From Turneriella parva DSM 21527 (GTDB lineage Bacteria; Spirochaetota; Leptospiria; Turneriellales; Turneriellaceae), in contig NC_018020.1 in the NCBI RefSeq assembly GCF_000266885.1, positions 3,720,001 to 3,784,000 of the forward strand: 64,000 nucleotides of DNA, given 5' to 3'. Made by a program: the position numbers and the translations under genes. Of this stretch, positions 17,131 to 24,819 are shown piece by piece (the first letter of the stretch is position 1; each line of letters opens with the position of its first letter). Under the pieces are notes generated by a model that searched no databases, was not told where the DNA came from, and was given only the letters and a program-made list of their open reading frames with translations.

Positions 17131-17991
17131 CTACTTCTGGCGAGCTCCCGCCTTTAAGAGTTTTTGCACTATGGCGTCATGTCCCGAGGCCTTTGCTAAG
17201 CCTAATACACTACTGCCTGATGGGTTCCTGAATGATACCTTTTTTTCAATAAGGTACTCAATGCACCCGACACAGTAAAACCAATTGCCTCGAGTTGGCT
17301 CCTCATACAAAAACGCATCTGGTAAGGGTTTCTTGCCCGTCTTTTCGTAGAACATTGGAAGCATTCTTTTGGCCACTGCGATTTTTTCGGGTTCTGAATA
17401 GTATACTGCGAACAATTGTGGCCAGTTTCCGGGTATTTTCATCTGAGGTCTGCTTTGGTAAGCCTGCACGCTCGCCACATCGCCGCAATATATCGCTATG
17501 ACCCAAGCTGCATACTGACCAGACTCGGATGTCTCTGCTGCAAGCGTTGGATAGTATTGAGGTACAGTAGCCTCACAGAGTGGTCTACCATTTGCAGTGG
17601 CACTGTAGAGAGTAATTGGCACGTCAGCTTCACCGTGAATCAAGCCCAGCATGCCATGCAAGAAATCCTGCAGAATCTTCCTCCGCGAAATATTGAACCC
17701 TTCATTTGATTGTGCTGACGAATCTGTATCATCCAATAGGTTTCGCTCGGCAAATACCTCCTTGTAGACCCGAAGGAATTCAAGATGTGTTTCATCTGGT
17801 TGTTTCTCCATCGACTTCAAGACGCTAATCATCTCGTCAGTCGACGAAACTTTCAGTAAGAGTTCTCTGTAACGTTTTGAATCTTTCTTCGCCAAAGCAT
17901 CGTTCATTTGTTCAGCTCCGGTGGCGCAAAACTGCACGATAAGTGGCAGCACCAAGCACATCTTCTTAACAACATTCTTCAATCGATCCAT
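17131..17991 (-). CDS. secreted ankyrin-repeat-like protein
   Basis: 286 residues with ribosome site AGGAGTCAGGAA. The N-terminus (KKMCLVLPLIVQFCATGAEQ) is a signal peptide, possibly with a lipoprotein-like Cys. The middle is helical. The C-terminal 60 residues (CIEYLIEKKVSFRNPSGSSVLGLAKASGHDAIVQKLLKAGA) form one to two ankyrin repeats. It is likely periplasmic or surface-associated and binds protein partners. Its relation to neighbouring nuclease genes is unknown. Confidence 0.65.
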   Translation of the reverse strand: MDRLKNVVKKMCLVLPLIVQFCATGAEQMNDALAKKDSKRYRELLLKVSSTDEMISVLKSMEKQPDETHLEFLRVYKEVFAERNLLDDTDSSAQSNEGFNISRRKILQDFLHGMLGLIHGEADVPITLYSATANGRPLCEATVPQYYPTLAAETSESGQYAAWVIAIYCGDVASVQAYQSRPQMKIPGNWPQLFAVYYSEPEKIAVAKRMLPMFYEKTGKKPLPDAFLYEEPTRGNWFYCVGCIEYLIEKKVSFRNPSGSSVLGLAKASGHDAIVQKLLKAGARQK

Positions 17992-17999
17992 TTCCTGAC

Positions 18000-18429
18000 T
18001 CCTACAACAAAGCCTTTATCCAATTTAAATGGCCAAGGTTTCTTCTAAACTCCGCTGTCAAGCCCCATAATTTTGGATTCTTGAACCACATATCTGGAAA
18101 TTCTAGCTTTGGCCGCCCGTCCACACGTGGCTGGGCTCATAGGTGGAATTCATTCATACAACAATATTTATGCACGGCGATTCCGTACCTCCTCGGGTGC
18201 CTGGGACTTGCGCCAAAGACGCCATCCCTGCGCAAGCATCTGATTTAAATCCAGTGCGATTACGGGAACTGGGTCTCAATGCGAGAAATATGTGACCGAC
18301 ATTCAAACGACAGCCACCTCATTTTTGCCATCAAGGCGTACCAAGATAAACCATTACACGACGGAAGTAAACAGAGAGGAACGAATGAAGATTGTTCAAC
18401 AAAGTGTCATTGAACCAACAAAAGTGCGC
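18000..18429. other. 430-bp gap without a supported gene
   Basis: No ORF of useful length with a ribosome site. A 16-codon ORF at 18385-18435 has AGAGGAACG before its ATG but runs into the end of the opposing HNH gene and has no other support. No clear hairpin or tRNA was found. Confidence 0.45.
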
Positions 18430-19278
18430 CTATAGGCCTTCGTAGACTTTCGGCAGCTTCGGATGTACTTTGGTTAGTCTATACCAGTCCATAATGTATT
18501 TATTCGGCTTAGACTTCTCGATGAATAACTCAACCAAGTAGACAAATATTGCAGAACCACCATCCCAATCTTTCAAGGACCCTGGTGCATGAAGCCTCCA
18601 GCCAAGATCCTGCAGCGACCACGGACCCTTGGCCATATTGCGGCGCATTGAAGTCGTAATCCAATTGCTCTTTTCATCTTTGCCACCCCTAGCCAGGGGA
18701 GTCTGATGATCTAGGCTAGGCATCAGGTCCCAATATATTTCATGGCATTTCTCAAAATGGCCATGAGCGTCATAAGGGAACTGGTCAGGCAGCAGCACGT
18801 TGAGCAGTCGCAAGAAACCGGGATTATACAATCGTTCGCCAGAGTAACGATCGACGAACCCGTCTCGAAAGAATGTGTTCAACATCTCTCGTTGCGTATA
18901 CGTCCGTTTGAGCTTCTTTTCAGGTTTGAACGGAAACCACTTGTCTGCGGTTTTCGCTGCCTTGGTTAGATCACCAGCAATAAGGTTTTCCATCAGCAAT
19001 TCCATCGGCGTTGAATATCCTTCGATTATCGTTTCCCGATCTGGCCGCTTCCATTTGATCGTCCCCTTCGCGACCAGCTCATCCATTATCTCCAGCGCTT
19101 TCTTAGCTTTTAGAGGATCGGTGCCATACGCGTCGCGGCTCAAGTTTGCTAGGTTATCCGTAATGATTTTAGCCAGCAAATTTGCAGCTTCTTGCGGGAT
19201 TACGTAGCCTGATGGTTCATTTGCGGCTTCAGCAGATTTGCTCTCCTTCATCGGAGGGATGCTATGCCCGCGGGGCAT
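18430..19278 (-). CDS. HNH endonuclease domain protein
   Basis: 282 residues; a start at residue 10 (MKESKSAEA) is as likely as the first ATG. The C-terminal half carries the nuclease signature: FVDRYSGERLYNPGFLRLL, then FEKCHEIYWDLMPSLDHQTPLARGGKDEKSNWITTSMRRNMAKGPW. SLDHQTPLARGG with the following N is the HNH active-site pattern. This architecture (DRYxGERL ... DHxxPxARGGxDxxxNWxTTSM) is familiar from stand-alone bacterial HNH proteins. The N-terminal helical part probably gives specificity. Location in the defence-like island suggests a restriction role, not shown. Confidence 0.75.
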   Translation of the reverse strand: MPRGHSIPPMKESKSAEAANEPSGYVIPQEAANLLAKIITDNLANLSRDAYGTDPLKAKKALEIMDELVAKGTIKWKRPDRETIIEGYSTPMELLMENLIAGDLTKAAKTADKWFPFKPEKKLKRTYTQREMLNTFFRDGFVDRYSGERLYNPGFLRLLNVLLPDQFPYDAHGHFEKCHEIYWDLMPSLDHQTPLARGGKDEKSNWITTSMRRNMAKGPWSLQDLGWRLHAPGSLKDWDGGSAIFVYLVELFIEKSKPNKYIMDWYRLTKVHPKLPKVYEGL

Positions 19279-19566
19279 CGCTGTAAAGCATGTATCGCTC
19301 GCCTACTGTAAACTATGTGTCGGTACGTTGAAAGGGGAGCGTCCCAAGATGTGACAGAACGGCCCTTATGTGCAGTTCTCAGACGCACGGCGAGCATTAC
19401 AGGAAGACACGCCTCTCCTTGAGATACGGAGCTCGATTCGTGAGTGCAGAATTACTACATTTACTACACATTCTGAGACCGATGTGAGTGAAGGTCCTTG
19501 GGCAAATTATTGGTGGCTGAAACAAAGTCGCGTTTAAGTGCGGTAAGAAACAACGAATGACCGATC

Positions 19567-20109
19567 ATGGCAGAGAAGACGCTAGATTTAACACTCCTGA
19601 GTAAGGGCTTGCCCTCCCTGACGCCAGTCATGGGGCAAATGCTGCTTGAAGCGTGCAGTATCTGCCTGCACGCTCACAATCATGCGAATCCAGCTGTGCT
19701 TACAGTCTACGGCGATATCGGCGATAGCTATTCCGTCGGGTACCTCCGGGTAACCCAGCAGATGCAGCGTACATATGCAGATCAAGACCGAGCTACGGAA
19801 TCAGCGGCGGAAGCGGTGGCTATTGCCCTCATTACACAAGAAACTGATTATACGGTCATTGAACGATCGATGAAGAAAACTGGCATTGATTATTGGCTTG
19901 GCAAGAAAGAGGACGCGAAGTTACCGCTATTCCAAAATAAGGCCAGACTTGAAATCTCAGGCATATTCAAGGGTGATCGCAGCAAAGTAGATGGCAGGGT
20001 AAAAACAAAAATCGCCCAAGTACAACAATCTGCCAATACTGGCTTGCCCGCTTATATAGTCGTAACAGAATTCAGTAGTCCAATCTCGCAGGTTAAGGCA
20101 AATGGCTGA
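19567..20109 (+). CDS. hypothetical protein, first of a coupled pair
   Basis: 180 residues. No family I can name; soluble, with conserved-looking segments (ACSICLHAHNHANPAVLTVYGDIGDSYSVGY; ATESAAEAVAIALI; IDYWLGKK). The stop overlaps the next start by 8 bp, so the two are translationally coupled. A weak start context precedes ATG 19567. Confidence 0.7.
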   Translation: MAEKTLDLTLLSKGLPSLTPVMGQMLLEACSICLHAHNHANPAVLTVYGDIGDSYSVGYLRVTQQMQRTYADQDRATESAAEAVAIALITQETDYTVIERSMKKTGIDYWLGKKEDAKLPLFQNKARLEISGIFKGDRSKVDGRVKTKIAQVQQSANTGLPAYIVVTEFSSPISQVKANG

Positions 20110-21217
20110 TTTTACAATCCTGCACAAGAAAGCCATGGATTTGGCAGAAAAGGCAGTCTTGGCCAAAATCAAGAATGACATACAAAATTCAAAATCTCTG
20201 TTTGAACAAGCATATGAAGCGGAACGCAAAGCGGCATTCGCGTACGCAGACAAGATTGCAAAAGAACCGACGCGTTCTGTTCTGTTTCGTAGTGCAGCAG
20301 CCTTGGCTTTGAATGCAGAACTGTTTCGTGAGGCCGAGCAGATGGCATGTCTTGGGATTTCGGGCACAGCACCCCAGGAAATCTTGGAGGAATTGAGAGA
20401 TATACTTGAAGATGTCCATTTTGGACGACACCTAAAGCTTCGGGGAATTGAATTAGAAGAGCGAGATATTCAACTCAGCATAGCTGGTGGCGAAACAGGC
20501 CTCGGTGTCGTCCAGAGCGATGTATTCATGGAAAAATTCAATACCACGGAGAGATTGTTCTATCGGATAGTTGAGCGAAAAATGAAAAAGCCATTTCGCG
20601 AACAGGGCAGAATCGAGAACAACATCAAGGAAAATTATCAATTGTACCTTTCTGTTCCGAGAGCTGCCAGTTACGCAGTTACAATTCGTATCGGCAGGCC
20701 CACGACGCAGATGATGATTCCTGGTACAGATGTGGTTGGCGATATCGTAGCTGAGCTGATGGAAAACTTGAGGCTGGTCAATGAAGGTGATGAAGTAACA
20801 CTGCGAGAGAAAATACCGGAAGATGATTACTATCAGAATTTTGTTGCCTTAGCTAAAAACCTGGCCCCGGACGGAAAGAAGGTTAACCTTGTGGGATTTA
20901 CTGCGAATTTATCAGGGGAAGTCAAGGAACTCGCTTTAACGAGAAAAAAGGCTGAGATAACACCGGTACCCCTACGCAACAAAGAAAAGACCGTGGAGAT
21001 AACGGGAACACTCTCCTATGCGGATGCGAAGAACAAGAAAATAAAAGTCACAGATAAGAAAGGCGTCGACCACAAGGTTATTGTCGACAAAGCGATTCTG
21101 TCTGACATCGTAAAACCACTGTGGGAAGACACGGTAACGCTTACCGGAACTATTGAAGGCCGGTCAAAGGAAATTAGACTCCTTTCTATTGAGAAAGCGG
21201 TGGACAATGCAGAATGA
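20102..21217 (+). CDS. hypothetical protein with C-terminal OB-like region
   Basis: 371 residues. The first 110 residues are helical with repeat-like features (AMDLAEKAVLAKIKNDIQNSKSLFEQAYEAERKAAFAYADKIA). The middle is alpha/beta. The last 75 residues (VEITGTLSYADAKNKKIKVTDKKGVDHKVIVDK...TVTLTGTIEGRSKEIRLLSIEKA) look like an OB-type beta barrel. No enzymatic motif seen. It converges on the minus-strand operon, whose last gene ends 20 bp away. Confidence 0.65.
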   Translation: MADFTILHKKAMDLAEKAVLAKIKNDIQNSKSLFEQAYEAERKAAFAYADKIAKEPTRSVLFRSAAALALNAELFREAEQMACLGISGTAPQEILEELRDILEDVHFGRHLKLRGIELEERDIQLSIAGGETGLGVVQSDVFMEKFNTTERLFYRIVERKMKKPFREQGRIENNIKENYQLYLSVPRAASYAVTIRIGRPTTQMMIPGTDVVGDIVAELMENLRLVNEGDEVTLREKIPEDDYYQNFVALAKNLAPDGKKVNLVGFTANLSGEVKELALTRKKAEITPVPLRNKEKTVEITGTLSYADAKNKKIKVTDKKGVDHKVIVDKAILSDIVKPLWEDTVTLTGTIEGRSKEIRLLSIEKAVDNAE

Positions 21218-21237
21218 AACAGTCCCGCACCAATTGC

Positions 21238-22218
21238 TCATAACTCGAAGTGAAAACGAGCCCCCGTGTTCATTTCCTGGAGCACTGGCTGCTCACGTTC
21301 ATCAAAATCAACAAACCTTAGATGGATCGATCCCCGCGGCGAATCATCGGAGGCCTGAATGCGACTAATTATATCTGAATATCCGCTCTGTTCCAAATAA
21401 GCTTGTAGGCGCTCAAATGTATCGATGACTTTATCGGCTTCCATGACGTGTAAAAAGTTCGAGCCAGAACGCATGATACCACCCCCAATCGGCCCATAGA
21501 CCGAATCCCCGATCTGAATTGTGGTATTACAGTTGGCCAACTTGATTTGTCTGCGGCTTTCTAGGCTGTATGACGAACTAGTACTGCTGACACCCTGCAA
21601 AGCTTGGTGTCTTAGTAAATATGGCCAGTGTCGATGAAGAATCTCTATTAGCTCCGGCTGCACCCAGATATACTTATCGTCGTGGGGGACGAAGTTGATC
21701 AAATAAGCGTCTCGTTCATCGATGCGCGCCAGGAGCAAGAAGGTAATTGGCTTTTTATATTTGTCGATAGCTTCAGAAGACTGGGCTTGAAAGTGCAGAT
21801 GATGTATGCCCCAACCGTGAAGCAAAGGATCATTATAGGTAGGGTCTCGACTTCGCTTGCTCAAATGATCCTGAACAGAATGTCCTTTCTTCAGTTTCAA
21901 TTTTAGCAGCCGTAAGGCCTCTGCCTCGTCCGTCTGCAGTTGCCGCTTTTTGTCCTTAAGTTCAGATGACTCGTGAACCTTCCGCGGCCGTCGAGTGATC
22001 AGTTTTGAACGGGTATTCATCCACTGGATCAAAAGTTCATTTAAAGGCTGAACGCCGTCTGCTTCGATCCCAATTGTTTGAAAGCATCGCAGTATCCATG
22101 TTCGTAGATCATGAAGCAAGTCGATTGGTGGGATGATGACTTGGTTTGTTTTATCAATCGTCCCTGGATTCACAATCCCCTCGGCTAAAAGATAATGACC
22201 TGTTTTTGATGCGGCCAT
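21238..22218 (-). CDS. hypothetical protein with DPLLHGWGIHHLHF motif
   Basis: About 326 residues from ATG 22218 (MAASKTGHYLLAEG); an upstream ATG at 22335 would add 39 residues of atypical sequence. A central motif NDPLLHGWGIHHLHF is followed by FLLLARIDERDAYLINFVPHDD. I have seen this motif in unannotated island proteins and think it could be RelE/toxin-like, but I cannot name the family. It is the last gene of the minus-strand run and 141 bp after the membrane-protein gene, so its membership in the operon is uncertain. Confidence 0.6.
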   Translation of the reverse strand: MAASKTGHYLLAEGIVNPGTIDKTNQVIIPPIDLLHDLRTWILRCFQTIGIEADGVQPLNELLIQWMNTRSKLITRRPRKVHESSELKDKKRQLQTDEAEALRLLKLKLKKGHSVQDHLSKRSRDPTYNDPLLHGWGIHHLHFQAQSSEAIDKYKKPITFLLLARIDERDAYLINFVPHDDKYIWVQPELIEILHRHWPYLLRHQALQGVSSTSSSYSLESRRQIKLANCNTTIQIGDSVYGPIGGGIMRSGSNFLHVMEADKVIDTFERLQAYLEQSGYSDIISRIQASDDSPRGSIHLRFVDFDEREQPVLQEMNTGARFHFEL

Positions 22219-22359
22219 AATTATGTCACTTCCCAGGGCTGGTGTCTGTACCAAGAGCCTCAACGGCAACTTGTCATCTTGCCGTTGCCTTGCTGATACG
22301 GAAGGAGGACAGGGACGCCAAACAAGGCGCATCAAGGCAGACGTACTGCCTGTCCCACA

Positions 22360-22776
22360 TCAGAAGAGTTTCATTTCTGGAATCATGGAAAGCACTGAAA
22401 AGTAGCCAATCGTTAAGCCGAGCACGAAGTAGAAAGGAAAAATCGTTTTAGAAAAAAAGACCCCGCAAAAACCAACCTGATTTGCCAAGTGTCCCGTCTT
22501 CATCGAAAAATCAATGTGCTTTTCCTTCTTTGCTCTAACCTCATCAAAAAGCAATCTATATAATCGTTCTTGCCTGAGGTAAAAGGTATCGAGAAACCAG
22601 AACAATAGGATCGGAATAATCGCATATATCGCAAAGGCGACAAGCTTTTCCTTGAGCGACAAGACGAGAATACCGGTTACAAGACCTGTTGACCAAGTCT
22701 TGATTGAGAACGAGTTGCTGCCCATCCGGGTGATAATGTTAGAAATCAGTTCCAGATGTTTTCGCTTATTGTCCAT
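22360..22776 (-). CDS. small membrane protein partnered with a TIR protein
   Basis: 138 residues. A charged N-terminal helix (DNKRKHLELISNIITRMGSNSFSIKTWS) is followed by transmembrane segments at about 30-65 (two) and near 110-130 (one). The NSFxxKxW motif before the first helix is characteristic of a small membrane family I recall beside TIR genes. Its start lies inside the end of the upstream TIR gene (11-bp overlap), so production is tightly coupled. Possible role: a membrane effector or an anchor for the TIR protein. Confidence 0.7.
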   Translation of the reverse strand: MDNKRKHLELISNIITRMGSNSFSIKTWSTGLVTGILVLSLKEKLVAFAIYAIIPILLFWFLDTFYLRQERLYRLLFDEVRAKKEKHIDFSMKTGHLANQVGFCGVFFSKTIFPFYFVLGLTIGYFSVLSMIPEMKLF

Positions 22777-23338
22777 TTAGCCACCCTTTGAATTGCTTAT
22801 AGGTTTCTGGCGCCGTGCATACCCAGATTAATTCACTGCCATTGCCACCTTTAGCCGTCGCGTGAAAGGCGTATGGATACAAACCCAAGTATTCCTGACC
22901 GACATACTCAAAACCGGCTCGACTTGTCTGCAATATCGGTAGTACGGCAACCTTATTTTTGAATGCGTCAAAATATCCCAATTCCCAAGGCATCCAGACT
23001 GAACTCTGTGAGTTCTCAGTGAAAGCGTAGACTAAGCATCTGCATTGTTTGAGGCGAGTGCGCAGTGTCGCTGCGGTTTGTCGGTCAACCTTTGTCCGAT
23101 CTAATCCCTTGTCGACAACCCAATCAACGTAAACCGAGAATCCAGCGGCTTCAAACTCCAGCTTCAAGCCAAGTATCTCGTTTGAATCCAGATAGCTGTG
23201 AGAGAGGAAAATATCAAACTTATCGGCATTGTTTATCCGACTAAAGTTTTCCGCAAGGACCACTCGACTGTCCTTACGTACTGCATTGGCTCGCGTCTGT
23301 CCTTTGAGCCGCAAATCATTTCGTACGTATAATCCCAT
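22766..23338 (-). CDS. TIR domain protein
   Basis: 190 residues. Residues about 35-160 are a TIR fold: KFDIFLSHSYLDSNEI (strand A and BB-region), FSVYVDWVVD, then CRCLVYAFTENSQSSVWMPWELGYFD, where the Glu of WELGYFD is the position of the catalytic Glu in NAD-cleaving TIRs. The gene overlaps the membrane-protein gene downstream. Bacterial TIR proteins usually deplete or convert NAD during infection; whether this one is active is not known. Confidence 0.8.
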   Translation of the reverse strand: MGLYVRNDLRLKGQTRANAVRKDSRVVLAENFSRINNADKFDIFLSHSYLDSNEILGLKLEFEAAGFSVYVDWVVDKGLDRTKVDRQTAATLRTRLKQCRCLVYAFTENSQSSVWMPWELGYFDAFKNKVAVLPILQTSRAGFEYVGQEYLGLYPYAFHATAKGGNGSELIWVCTAPETYKQFKGWLNGQ

Positions 23339-23501
23339 ATTAAATCAAACGGCGCAAGCGGTGTCTGTACCAGTCTCACGATCATCGTCGCTGGCAAGTA
23401 AATTCCGTTGGATTGCACGCTTATAGCAAACATGGGGAACTTGCCAATAATCTGGTACGACACATGTCTGCAGAGAACAAGGGCTATACGCCCCTTGAAA
23501 T

Positions 23502-23984
23502 TTATTCTTCATCATCCTCATCGTCCTCTTCAAGAAACCTCTCCAGCGCATCCTCAATCTCGCTGCGTATCCGCTCGAACGTCGATTGAATATTGTTCCC
23601 GACGAACGGCTCATACACGATGCCTGCAATATTAGAAAACTCCTCAACGGGCTCCTGTCTTAATACCAAAACATTTTCTCGGCCAAACTTACCCTGAAAG
23701 TAGCCTATTTCATGCACGACATTCTGACGTGCCCGAATACTTCCGTCTGCTTGTTCATCCTCAGCCGTCATTACAATGATGGCATAGTGGCACTCATCAG
23801 TTTCCTCATCAAGTTTCTCAATTATCGTGCGCCCTCGATTAACCTGATCTTTTAATATGACCACATCGATTTCAAGCTGCGTTCGCACGAAACGTTCGAC
23901 TTCTTGCCACAAGGAGCTCCGTCCGTGCGAAACAAAAATCTTAAATTCTTCGACCATCTCTTCATCATCACTTTCTTCAAACAT
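23502..23984 (-). CDS. TIR-like (CAP12/nucleotide-binding type) protein
   Basis: 160 residues, ribosome site TTCAGGAGGTTACA. The pattern EFKIFVSHGRSSLWQEVERFVR, VVILKDQVNRGRTIIEKLDEET, CHYAIIVMTAEDE and RQNVVHEIGYFQGKFGRENVLVL is that of the predicted nucleotide-binding TIR-like family found in CBASS and Pycsar effectors. The HEIGYF Glu is the expected catalytic residue. The C-terminus is very acidic (LEEDDEDDEE). No separate sensor domain is attached, so it may need a partner. Confidence 0.8.
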   Translation of the reverse strand: MFEESDDEEMVEEFKIFVSHGRSSLWQEVERFVRTQLEIDVVILKDQVNRGRTIIEKLDEETDECHYAIIVMTAEDEQADGSIRARQNVVHEIGYFQGKFGRENVLVLRQEPVEEFSNIAGIVYEPFVGNNIQSTFERIRSEIEDALERFLEEDDEDDEE

Positions 23985-24020
23985 TGTAACCTCCTGAATG
24001 CCCCACCCTCAACCTTAGGT

Positions 24021-24812
24021 TTATATTCGATTGTCTTGTCGTGGCGGTCTCAGTTCGTACAGAACGTCCAGGGCCTGAAGACCTTTCTGATTTTGGCAAG
24101 CATCGCGCCATTCTATCAAACTATCAACTTCCATTGTATTTAAATGCGATAAGTCTACGCGATGTATAATCTGTAAATCTGACTTCTCCAAACTCTCTTC
24201 AAGCTTTCCCCCATATTTATTGAATCGATTCTCCCGGGTCTTCTTTTTGGGACGTAGCAATTGACTCATTGCTAACTCATGGTAAATCCAGGGGGAAAGC
24301 GTCTGGCCCTGATCCCTCACCGTTTCTTCCACAGTTATCGAGGCAGGCGTATTGAGAAAAAAGAGGCACTCGCAATTATCCATCATTCTTGTTAGAGCCG
24401 TGGCAAGCATTATATGAACATGGCTCGTCGAATAATTACGCTTATCATAATCATAAGTCTGACTATTCGCGTTGTAGCAATACTCTTTATCGATGGCCTT
24501 GAGCAGAGCGTTTGAGTGCCCCCATGCGCAGGAATCAATAAATGAAAAAAGTTCAAAAGACTTGTAAAGCCAACCCGCAAGTGCAATGGCCAAGTCTTCA
24601 TCTTTGTGAGCATGAGAGATGAATACATCGGCCTGAACCTGAGGAAACCAATTTGCCTGCATCTTTGTCGCGTCGAGTATTCCGTCCTTCCGCAAATATG
24701 GATCCAAGGTCTCGCGAAAGATATTTTTGATCGCGCCGTGAACGGCTTTGCCAACAACCAGGTCTGAAGCAAAGTCATCAGAATCAAGTGTTACATTAAA
24801 TCCACGATACAT
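24021..24812 (-). CDS. TIR/toll-like domain protein
   Basis: 263 residues, starting 7 bp after the helicase stop. An N-terminal 60 residues precede VFISHAHKDEDLAIALAGWLYKSFELFSFIDS, a TIR start, followed by LMDNCECLFFLNTPASI-type strand D and TLSPWIYHELAMSQLL with the expected catalytic Glu. A 50-residue insert with Tyr-rich sequence lies in the middle. The C-terminus is helical. The 7-bp spacing ties this TIR directly to the methylase/helicase set. Confidence 0.75.
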   Translation of the reverse strand: MYRGFNVTLDSDDFASDLVVGKAVHGAIKNIFRETLDPYLRKDGILDATKMQANWFPQVQADVFISHAHKDEDLAIALAGWLYKSFELFSFIDSCAWGHSNALLKAIDKEYCYNANSQTYDYDKRNYSTSHVHIMLATALTRMMDNCECLFFLNTPASITVEETVRDQGQTLSPWIYHELAMSQLLRPKKKTRENRFNKYGGKLEESLEKSDLQIIHRVDLSHLNTMEVDSLIEWRDACQNQKGLQALDVLYELRPPRQDNRI

Positions 24813-24819
24813 GGTAATC

